The translations under genes were made by a program, and so were the position numbers. Under the pieces are notes generated by a model. The model was not told the DNA's origin and ran no database searches. It was given only the letters and a program-made list of their open reading frames with translations. Shown piece after piece: positions 52,012-60,733 of a stretch of DNA of 64,000 nt; position 1 is the first letter of the stretch; the number at the start of each line of letters is the position of its first letter. The stretch is taken from the NCBI RefSeq assembly GCF_004217135.1, contig NZ_SHKK01000001.1, positions 7,006,001 to 7,070,000 on the forward strand, written 5' to 3'. The DNA comes from Micromonospora violae. GTDB lineage: Bacteria; Actinomycetota; Actinomycetes; Mycobacteriales; Micromonosporaceae.

Positions 52012-52506
52012 TCAGGGCACCACGACGACCGGCCAGCGGCCGGCGCGAACCAGCCGGGTGGCGACCGAGCCAACGAACCGGTGCCCGGCCTGCTCGGAGG
52101 CGCCGACCACCAGCATGTCGGCCTGGAACTCGTCGGCCGCCGCGCACAGCTCGCCGTACGCGTCGCCGCGCCGCACCAGCAGGGTCAACGGGATGCCCCA
52201 CTGCTCGGCCCCGCGCCGGCACTCCCGGCGCAGCTCGTCGGCCAACTCGTCCTGGGTGCGCTGGACCGCGCCGGCATCCATGCCGGGCACCAGGGCGGTC
52301 AGCCCGCTCGGTGAGCTGACGAAGACCACCACCAGCGCGGCGCGCTGCCGCCGGGCCAGCCCCGCGGCGTAGGAGCCGGCCCGCTCGGAGGTGCGGGTGC
52401 CGTCGACACCAACCATGATCACCCGAGGCCCGTCCGTGCCGCGCTCGAAGGGCAGCGGCCGGGTTCGGGGGCCGTACTCCTCGCGGTCCGGTGCTCCCAC
52501 GCCCAT
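52012..52506 (-). CDS. universal stress protein family
   Basis: A 164-residue Usp-fold protein. The ATP-binding signature G-x2-G-x9-G-S is seen in VVGASEQAGHRFVGSVATRL near residue 128, preceded by the Walker-B-like Asp of IMVGVDGTRTSERA near residue 30. It is likely an ATP-binding stress protein. The start is 9 bases after the stop of the MFS exporter gene on the same strand, so the two are probably co-transcribed under MarR control. Confidence 0.9.
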   Translation of the reverse strand: MGVGAPDREEYGPRTRPLPFERGTDGPRVIMVGVDGTRTSERAGSYAAGLARRQRAALVVVFVSSPSGLTALVPGMDAGAVQRTQDELADELRRECRRGAEQWGIPLTLLVRRGDAYGELCAAADEFQADMLVVGASEQAGHRFVGSVATRLVRAGRWPVVVVP

Positions 52507-52515
52507 GGTTCTACC

Positions 52516-54135
52516 TCACCTCTGCTCGCCGGTACGGATAACGGCTGCGCCAGCGCCGGCAGCGACTGTCGATTCCCGCTCGACCTCGGTGGAAACCGCG
52601 CTGCCGTTGTGCTGGCGCAGCGGGACCTCCTTGATGAAGAGGACGGCGATCAGCGCGATCAACGCGAACGGGGTGGCGGCCAGGAAGATGTCCCCAGCAC
52701 CGTGGCCGTACGCGCCCTCCACCACGGCCCGCAGCGGGCCGGGCAGGGTGTGCACGTCGGGCAGGGCGCCGCCGCTGCCCGAGCTGGAGGCGGGGATGCC
52801 GAGCTGGGCCAGCCCGTCGGCGGTGTAGTCCTTGACCTTGTGGGCGAGCACCGCGCCGAGGGCGGAGACCCCGATCGCACCGCCCAGGCTGCGGAAGAAC
52901 GCGACCACCGAGCTGGCGGCGCCGAGCTCGTGCGGGCCGACGGTGTTCTGCACGGCGAGGACCAGGTTCTGCATGGTCATGCCCAGGCCGACGCCGATCA
53001 TTGCCATGTAGACGCTGAGCAGTGTGAAGTTGGTGTCCGCACGGAGCGTGCCCATCAGGGCGAAACCGATGGTGAGCAGCACCGAGCCGGTCACCAGGTA
53101 CCGCTTCCACCGGCCGGTTCTGGTGATGAGCCGCCCGATCACCGTGGAGGCGACCAGCAGGCCGAGGATCATCGGCAGGGTCATCAGACCGGACATGGTC
53201 GGGCTCTGGCCGCGGCTGATCTGGAAGTACTGGCCCAGGAAGATCGACGCGCCGAACATGCCCACACCGACCGCGATGCTGGCGACGACGGCGAGGGTGA
53301 TGGTGCGGTTGCGGAACAGCCGCGGCGGGATCATCGGCTCGGCGGCCCGGGTCTCGACCCGGATCGCCAGCGCGCCGAGGACCAGGGCGCCGACGACCAT
53401 GACGGCGGTCTGCCAGGAGGCCCAGGCGAACTGGCCGCCGGCGAGCGAGACCCAGATCAGCAGCACCGAGACGGCCGCGGTGATCAGGGTGGCGCCCCAC
53501 CAGTCGATCTGCGCCTTCCGCTTGACCACCGGGAGGTGCAGGGTCTTCTGCAGCACGATCAGCGCGATGATGGCGAACGGCACGCCGACGTAGAAGCACC
53601 AGCGCCAGCCGAGCCAGGAGGTGTCCACGATCACGCCGCCGATCAGCGGGCCGCCGATGGTGCCGACGGCCATCACGGCGCCGAGGTAGCCGCTGTAGCG
53701 GCCCCGCTCGCGGGGCGAGATCATCGTGGCCATGATCACCTGGGCCAGGGCGGTGAGGCCGCCGGCGCCGACGCCCTGGAGCACCCGGCAGGCGATCAGC
53801 TCGCCGGTGCCCTGGGCGAGGCCGGCCAGCACCGAGCCCAGCACGTAGATCCCCAGGGCCAGTTGGACCAGGGTCTTCTTGCTGGTCAGGTCGGCCAGCT
53901 TGCCCCAGATGGGGGTGGTCGCGGTGGTCGCGAGCAGGGCCGAGGTCACTACCCAGGTGTACGCGGACTGGCCGCCGTGCAGTTCGGTGATGATCCGCGG
54001 CAGCGCGTTCGAGATGACCGTGGAGGAGAGGATCGCGACGAACAAGCCCAGCAGCAGACCGGAGAGGGCTTCCAGGATCTGCCGGTGGGTCATGGTCACG
54101 GCGGTCGCCTGGGGAGGCGCTGTCGCCTGGCTCAT
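52516..54135 (-). CDS. MFS drug exporter (DHA2 family, 14 TM)
   Basis: A 539-residue membrane transporter with about 14 predicted helices. The MFS motif A segment is GKLADLTSKKTLVQL near residue 67 and motif C appears in LGAVMAVGTIGGPLIGGVI near 150, both typical of antiporter-type multidrug exporters. The start ATG at 54135 has GGAGG upstream; a longer frame to 54216 is rejected. The promoter region holds two 15-bp palindromes and a MarR gene lies just upstream, the layout of a repressor-controlled efflux system. Substrate unknown. Confidence 0.93.
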   Translation of the reverse strand: MSQATAPPQATAVTMTHRQILEALSGLLLGLFVAILSSTVISNALPRIITELHGGQSAYTWVVTSALLATTATTPIWGKLADLTSKKTLVQLALGIYVLGSVLAGLAQGTGELIACRVLQGVGAGGLTALAQVIMATMISPRERGRYSGYLGAVMAVGTIGGPLIGGVIVDTSWLGWRWCFYVGVPFAIIALIVLQKTLHLPVVKRKAQIDWWGATLITAAVSVLLIWVSLAGGQFAWASWQTAVMVVGALVLGALAIRVETRAAEPMIPPRLFRNRTITLAVVASIAVGVGMFGASIFLGQYFQISRGQSPTMSGLMTLPMILGLLVASTVIGRLITRTGRWKRYLVTGSVLLTIGFALMGTLRADTNFTLLSVYMAMIGVGLGMTMQNLVLAVQNTVGPHELGAASSVVAFFRSLGGAIGVSALGAVLAHKVKDYTADGLAQLGIPASSSGSGGALPDVHTLPGPLRAVVEGAYGHGAGDIFLAATPFALIALIAVLFIKEVPLRQHNGSAVSTEVERESTVAAGAGAAVIRTGEQR

Positions 54136-54202
54136 CGTTTGTTGCCTCCGAGCGGAGTCGAGGTGGAACGGCGGCGGGCTGGTGTGCGCGGGCCGCCTGA
54201 GA

Positions 54203-54243
54203 GTTGCCTGAAGCAACCGTATGCCTTGGTTGCCTGAAGCAAC
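54203..54243. promoter_or_regulatory. paired MarR operators
   Basis: GTTGCCTGAAGCAAC occurs perfectly at 54203-54217 and again at 54229-54243; each is an inverted repeat GTTGC-n5-GCAAC. The two centres are 26 bp apart. They lie between the marR-type gene and the MFS gene, just where a repressor dimer pair would block transcription. A further half site GTTGCCT starts at 54141. Confidence 0.8.
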
Positions 54244-54282
54244 AACTTGACGGACCGGTGCCCTATTCCTCGTCGGAGACGG

Positions 54283-54723
54283 CTACTGCCAGGAGTCGTT
54301 GAACCGGCCCAGCAGCCGGGCGAACTCCTCGACGTCCCGCTCCGGCCAGCCGTCCAGGGCGCGCAGGAACTCGCCCAGTCGTGCCGCACGGGCAACGTCG
54401 AAGCGGCGCTGCCCCTCCTCGGTGAGGCCGATCTGCGCGGCCCGCCGGTCAGTCGGATCGGGGTCGCGGTGGACCAGACCGAGGACCTCCAACGCGTTGA
54501 TCTGCCGGCTCAACGTCCCCTTGCCCACGCCCAGCCGCGCGGCCAACTCGGTCAACCGGATCGACCCGCTACGGCGCAGCCAGAGCAACAGCCCGTAGGT
54601 GTTCGGCTCCAGGTTCGGGTGTACCTCCCGGGCGATCTCCCAGGAGACCGCCCGGCCACGGCGCAGCAAAGCGGTCAACTCGTGCTCAACCGCCCGGATC
54701 GGCTCCGGCAGGTGCTCATCCAC
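54283..54723 (-). CDS. MarR-family transcriptional regulator
   Basis: A 146-residue winged-helix regulator. The DNA-binding core is YGLLLWLRRSGSIRLTELAARLG and GKGTLSRQINALEVLGLVHRD (residues ~45-90), followed by the wing DPTDRRAAQIGLTEEG. The GTG at 54723 is seven bases after TAGTCT on this strand (leaderless) and gives a normal MarR length; the frame continues to 54753. Directly upstream of the MFS exporter gene with two palindromic operators in between, it is the probable repressor of that exporter and of itself (inference from layout). Confidence 0.92.
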   Translation of the reverse strand: MDEHLPEPIRAVEHELTALLRRGRAVSWEIAREVHPNLEPNTYGLLLWLRRSGSIRLTELAARLGVGKGTLSRQINALEVLGLVHRDPDPTDRRAAQIGLTEEGQRRFDVARAARLGEFLRALDGWPERDVEEFARLLGRFNDSWQ

Positions 54724-54733
54724 GGCGTAGAGA

Positions 54734-56461
54734 CTACGGCGCGGCCGGCTCACCGCCGCCAGAGAGTTGACGCCGCATCACCGGGCGTAGGTGCCCGTCC
54801 TTCGTGGTGCCCTCGATAACCACATCCGCCCCACGCCCCCGATGCGTCAGGGTGGCGACCGCGTTACCGAAGTAGGGGCCGGCCAGCTTGCGCCAGCGCA
54901 CCCCCGGCCGGCGTACGCCCGCCGAACGGGCCAGCGCCCGGGTGGCCCCGGCCGGCCCGGGCGACCAGCCCAACCGCATCAGCGGCCGGATGCCGGCCGG
55001 CACCTGGTTGTGGATCGGCGAACAGGTGAGCTGGTGCACCGGCGTGACCACCGTCGGGTCGGCGAACCGGGCCCGCGCCACGTACGAGTGGTGCACGTCA
55101 CCGGAGAGCACGCTGATCGACGCCGGTGGGGCGTACGCCGGGCCAGCCCCGACCCGCGCGCCGGACTGCCGCGGCGTGCCGGTGCCGATCCGGGCGAACG
55201 TCTCCGCGAGCGCCTCGAAGGACCGCCGGAACGCCGCCCAGTGCTCCAGGTCCAGAGCGCGGCGCAGCTTCTCCGCCCCGCGCGCCACCCACGGTCGGCG
55301 CGAGTCCGCCAGCTTCTCGTTCCACGCCTCGATGTGGTGGATGCCCTGCGGCAGCAGCCAGGGCAGCGACGCGCCCACCACCAGGTGGTCGTAGACCCCG
55401 TGCGCCTGGTCGAGGAACCAGGCCCACTCACCGGGCGGCAGCATCGCCCGGTTGTTGGACTCCAGCACCCGGCTGCACCGGTTGTCCAGCATGACCAGCC
55501 GGGTCCGGCCCAGATCCAGGGCGTAGCTCCACTGGTACTGCACCGCGCGCCAGCGCTCGGTGTCGTGCGCCAGGTCGGCCTCCTGATCGACCCGGTGGCC
55601 GAACTCGCGCAGCACGCTGGTGGCGTCCTCGGCTGCGGTGACCTTCGCGAAGACCGGGTCGGCCCCGATCTCGTCGGGGGAGAGATTGCCCAGGTGCTGG
55701 TAGACCCAGTACGAGGCGAGCCCACTGGCGATCCGCTCCTGCCACCACGGCTGCTCGCGCATCTCGGCCCGCCACGCCGCCGACGTGTTCCAGTCGTCGA
55801 TGATCTCGTGATCGTCGAAGATCATCACGCTCGCCACGGTGGAGAGCAGCCAGCGGATCTCCGGATCACGCCAGGACTCCAGGTAGAGCTTCGTGTACTC
55901 GTCGAAGCTCACCACCTGATCGGCCGGAGCGCCCTTCGGCCGCCGCCGCCGTCGACGTAGCAGCCGGCGAACGGTCGGCGAGGTGACGTCGGCGTAGACC
56001 TGGTCACCGAGCAGCACCAGCAGGTCGGGCAGCGGGTTCGACTCCGGGTCGGCCATCAACCGCCGGGCGTAGGCGTCGAGCGCGTCCGGCGGCAGCTTCC
56101 GGGTGGTCGCGTGCTGGGTGGTCTCCCGGCAGGAGCCGAAGATCAGGTTGACCGGCTGGTCCCGGTCGTCGGCAGCCCGGGTGCGGATCACGCTCGGCGG
56201 GAACCCGCTGCTCGGCACCGGCCAGACGACCTCGTCGTCGATCAGCACCTCGTAGCTGGTCTCGCTGTCCGGGGTGAGCCCCGTCACCACCACCAGGGCG
56301 TAGTGGTGGTCGTACGCCGAGAAGGTGGGCGCGGTGCCGGTGGCGCCGCTGGCGGTACGGACGGTGACCACGGCGGGCGCGGCGGTCTCTACCCAGATCG
56401 TGGCCCGGGTGTCCACCACGCGCCGCAGGAGTGGGCCGATGAGGAGGTGTGCGGCGGACAT
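54734..56461 (-). CDS. alkaline phosphatase D (PhoD)-family metallophosphatase
   Basis: A 575-residue metallophosphoesterase. An N-terminal beta domain (~1-95) is followed by the PhoD catalytic core: NLIFGSCRETTQ near residue 105, LLGDQVYADVTSP near 151, MIFDDHEIIDDWN near 217 and VLSGDVHHSYVARARF near 445, carrying the Asp/Asn/His metal ligands. Unlike classical PhoD it has no twin-arginine signal, so it appears cytosolic. The family hydrolyses phosphodiesters and phosphomonoesters. ATG at 56461. Leftward; divergent from ftsY. Confidence 0.9.
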   Translation of the reverse strand: MSAAHLLIGPLLRRVVDTRATIWVETAAPAVVTVRTASGATGTAPTFSAYDHHYALVVVTGLTPDSETSYEVLIDDEVVWPVPSSGFPPSVIRTRAADDRDQPVNLIFGSCRETTQHATTRKLPPDALDAYARRLMADPESNPLPDLLVLLGDQVYADVTSPTVRRLLRRRRRRPKGAPADQVVSFDEYTKLYLESWRDPEIRWLLSTVASVMIFDDHEIIDDWNTSAAWRAEMREQPWWQERIASGLASYWVYQHLGNLSPDEIGADPVFAKVTAAEDATSVLREFGHRVDQEADLAHDTERWRAVQYQWSYALDLGRTRLVMLDNRCSRVLESNNRAMLPPGEWAWFLDQAHGVYDHLVVGASLPWLLPQGIHHIEAWNEKLADSRRPWVARGAEKLRRALDLEHWAAFRRSFEALAETFARIGTGTPRQSGARVGAGPAYAPPASISVLSGDVHHSYVARARFADPTVVTPVHQLTCSPIHNQVPAGIRPLMRLGWSPGPAGATRALARSAGVRRPGVRWRKLAGPYFGNAVATLTHRGRGADVVIEGTTKDGHLRPVMRRQLSGGGEPAAP

Positions 56462-56498
56462 GGCGCGAGCCTACCGCCGGTTTCCGGGCACCGGCCGC

Positions 56499-56615
56499 GT
56501 GCGGTGGCGGGGACGCTGGGCGCCGCTCGGGGTGCGGTGGCTGAGGTGCTGGACACCGCTCGGGGTGCGGTGGCTGAGGCGTTGGGCGCCGCTCGGGGTG
56601 CGGTGGCTGGGACGC
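56499..56615. repeat. 33-bp minisatellite upstream of ftsY
   Basis: The phrase CCGCTCGGGGTGCGGTGG recurs at 56523, 56556 and 56589, a 33-bp period over about 3.5 copies with few differences. It lies between the divergent phoD-like gene and ftsY; an in-frame TGA at 56629-56631 shows it is not part of ftsY. A multiple of three bases, yet apparently non-coding. Confidence 0.85.
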
Positions 56616-56643
56616 CGCCGCCCGCATCTGACAGGATTCCGGC

Positions 56644-57825
56644 ATGGCCGAATATCTCGTCCTCGCTCTGGTCCTGCTCGGTGTGTTGATCGCCGGCACA
56701 GTCGGGCTGGTCGTGCCGCGGTTGCGGCGGCGGCCCGAGCCCCCGCTGCCGCGTACCGAGGTCGACACCAGAGCCGAGGAGGATCTCGCCGGCCCGCCGG
56801 TCGAGGCACCGGAGTCTGATCTGTCCACCGGTGTCCTGGTCGAACCACCGCCGGTGCTCGAACCGCAGGTGGAGGTCCCCGAGCCGACCGCCGGGCGGCT
56901 GGTCCGGCTCCGCTCGCGGTTGTCCCGCTCGCAGAACGTGTTCGGCAAGGGCCTGCTCGGCCTGCTCGCCCGTGACCACCTCGACGAGGACGTCTGGGAG
57001 GAGATCGAGGACAGCCTGATCACCGCCGACGTCGGCGTCGACGCCACCCGTGACATCGTCGACCGGCTCCGCGAGCGGACCAGGGTGCTCGGCACCCGCT
57101 CGGCCTCCGAGCTGCGGGCCCTGCTCGCCGCCGAGCTGGTCAACGCCCTCGACCCGAGCCTGGACCGTTCGCTGCGGACCGCCCCCAAGGAGGGCGTGCC
57201 GGCGGTCGTCCTGGTCGTCGGCGTCAACGGCGCCGGCAAGACCACCACCTGCGGCAAGATCGCCCGGGTGCTGGTGGCCGACGGCCGCAGCGTGCTGCTC
57301 GGCGCGGCGGACACCTTCCGGGCCGCCGCCGCCGACCAACTGGAGACCTGGGGCTCGCGCGTCGGCGCGGAGACCGTCCGGGGGCCCGAGGCCGCCGACC
57401 CGGCCAGCGTCGCCTTCGACGCCGTCAAGCGCGGCATCGACACCGGCGTGGACACCGTGCTCATCGACACCGCCGGCCGCCTGCAGAACAAGGTCGGCCT
57501 GATGGACGAGCTGGGCAAGGTCAAGCGGGTGGTGGAGAAGCAGGGCCCGATCGACGAGACACTGCTCATCCTGGACGCCACCACCGGGCAGAACGGCCTG
57601 GAGCAGGCCCGGGTCTTCACCGAGGTGGTCAACGTGACCGGTGTGGTGCTGACCAAGCTCGACGGCACCGCCAAGGGCGGCATCGTGATCGCGGTGCAGC
57701 GCAAGCTCGGCATCCCCGTGAAGCTGGTCGGCCTCGGTGAAGGCAAGGACGACCTGGCCCCGTTCGACCCCGCGCAGTTCGTCGACGCGTTGCTGGGGAC
57801 CGAGGCCACCGGCCGGGACGCGTAG
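56644..57825 (+). CDS. ftsY: signal recognition particle receptor FtsY
   Basis: A 393-residue SRP receptor GTPase. It starts with a membrane helix (MAEYLVLALVLLGVLIAGTV) and a Pro/Glu-rich linker (~27-85), then the NG domain: N domain ~90-180, GTP loop VVGVNGAGKTTTCGKIA near 200, DTFRAAAADQLE near 230, LIDTAGRLQNKVGLM near 278 and TKLDGTAKGGIVI near 333. The membrane helix is the actinobacterial replacement of the acidic A domain. CAGGAT ends six bases before the ATG (leaderless). It works with Ffh, encoded at the window's end. Confidence 0.96.
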   Translation: MAEYLVLALVLLGVLIAGTVGLVVPRLRRRPEPPLPRTEVDTRAEEDLAGPPVEAPESDLSTGVLVEPPPVLEPQVEVPEPTAGRLVRLRSRLSRSQNVFGKGLLGLLARDHLDEDVWEEIEDSLITADVGVDATRDIVDRLRERTRVLGTRSASELRALLAAELVNALDPSLDRSLRTAPKEGVPAVVLVVGVNGAGKTTTCGKIARVLVADGRSVLLGAADTFRAAAADQLETWGSRVGAETVRGPEAADPASVAFDAVKRGIDTGVDTVLIDTAGRLQNKVGLMDELGKVKRVVEKQGPIDETLLILDATTGQNGLEQARVFTEVVNVTGVVLTKLDGTAKGGIVIAVQRKLGIPVKLVGLGEGKDDLAPFDPAQFVDALLGTEATGRDA

Positions 57826-57906
57826 TCTCGAGTGACCACCGACGATCGCGCATACGCGGGCTGGCGCGACCCCGGCCATGCTTCGCAGCGCCTCGGGAGA
57901 CCGTAC

Positions 57907-58695
57907 GTGACTTCGCAGGAGATCCCGCTGCACGGCGGCAACGTGAGCACCGTTGTCCGCGTGGGCGACACGGTCCGGCGCAACGCCGGGCCGTGGACCC
58001 CGTCCGTGCACGCGCTGCTGCGCCACCTGGAGTACGTGGGGTTCACCGGCGCCCCCCGCGCGCTCGGGATGGACGAGCGCAACCGTGAGGTGCTGTCGTA
58101 CCTGGAGGGGGAGTGCGGAGAATATCCGCTCGCCCCGCACTGGGTGACCGACGAGGCCCTGGTCACCGTCGCCACCATGCTGCGGATGTTCCACGACGCG
58201 CAGTACGGCTTCACCCCACCGCAGTCGGCGGTCTGGCGCTCGTTCGGGCCGCCACCACCGGACACCGAGGTGATCTGCCACCACGACGCCGCGCCGCACA
58301 ACGTGATCTGGCGTCCGGACGGCACCCTCGGGCTGATCGACTTCGACCTCGCCTCGCCGGGAGCGCGGATCTACGACGTGGCGTACGCCGCCTGGACGTG
58401 GGTGCCGATCTTCGCGGACCGTGACTCGATCACGCTCGGCTGGAAGCACCCGGACCGGCCGCGCCGACTCCGGCTCTTCGCCGACGCGTACGGGTTGATC
58501 CCCCGGGACCGGCACCGGCTGATCCGGACCATCCGTAAACGGATCGTGGATCACGTCGAGGGGATCCGTCGGATGGCCGCCGCCGGTGAACCGGCGTTCG
58601 TCCGGATCGTGCACAAGGGCCACCTGCGCCGACCGATGCGGGATCTGCGGCTGCTCGACTACGAGCGGCACGCTCTGGAGAACGCGCTGCGCTGA
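57907..58695 (+). CDS. aminoglycoside/choline phosphotransferase (APH) family protein
   Basis: A 262-residue kinase-like protein. An N-terminal GGNVSTVVRVGDTVRRNAG segment (ATP loop) is followed by the catalytic Brenner motif ICHHDAAPHNVIWR and the metal-binding LIDFDLASPGARIYDVAYA. Such proteins phosphorylate small hydroxylated molecules; substrate unknown. The GTG at 57907 has GGGAG seven bases upstream and is preferred; a GTG at 57832 would add 25 residues. It may be co-transcribed with ftsY (short gap). Confidence 0.85.
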   Translation: MTSQEIPLHGGNVSTVVRVGDTVRRNAGPWTPSVHALLRHLEYVGFTGAPRALGMDERNREVLSYLEGECGEYPLAPHWVTDEALVTVATMLRMFHDAQYGFTPPQSAVWRSFGPPPPDTEVICHHDAAPHNVIWRPDGTLGLIDFDLASPGARIYDVAYAAWTWVPIFADRDSITLGWKHPDRPRRLRLFADAYGLIPRDRHRLIRTIRKRIVDHVEGIRRMAAAGEPAFVRIVHKGHLRRPMRDLRLLDYERHALENALR

Positions 58696-58706
58696 CCGTC
58701 GGATCG

Positions 58707-58736
58707 GTCGATGCGGCTGACCGGTCAGCCATCGAC
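58707..58736 (+). terminator. terminator after phosphotransferase gene
   Basis: GTCGATG-GGCTGACC pairs with GGTCAGCC-ATCGAC; the inner 16-nt palindrome is perfect. Confidence 0.65.
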
Positions 58737-58789
58737 GGTCGCCGCCTGGCCGATCCACGGTCGTCCATGCTGCTGACTGTGCAGACTTC

Positions 58790-58826
58790 GTGACACGTCC
58801 GAAACAACCCGTCACGAAACGGAAAC
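58790..58826 (+). promoter_or_regulatory. GlnR box upstream of amtB
   Basis: GTGAC-n6-GAAAC-n5-GTCAC-n6-GAAAC (58790-58794, 58801-58805, 58811-58815, 58822-58826) matches the actinobacterial GlnR operator GTNAC/GAAAC tandem. It lies 114 bases before the amtB start, so GlnR activation of amtB-glnB-glnD under nitrogen limitation is strongly expected. Confidence 0.85.
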
Positions 58827-58939
58827 CCGCACGGGCCCCTCGGTGAAACAGCCGGCCGCGAAGCTTCCGCGCAACCGGCCTACGGGCGACGCTGCCCCGG
58901 AAAGCCGCGAAGGAGGACTTCACCCTTTAGGAGGCCAGC

Positions 58940-60716
<1,777 letters not shown>

Positions 60717-60733
60717 CCTCGGCCACGACTGAC

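Noticed and set aside
56389..58923. An 844-codon leftward frame covering ftsY, the phosphotransferase and the amtB promoter
   Set aside because: It would be antisense to three well-supported features and shows no domain; it is a GC-bias shadow.
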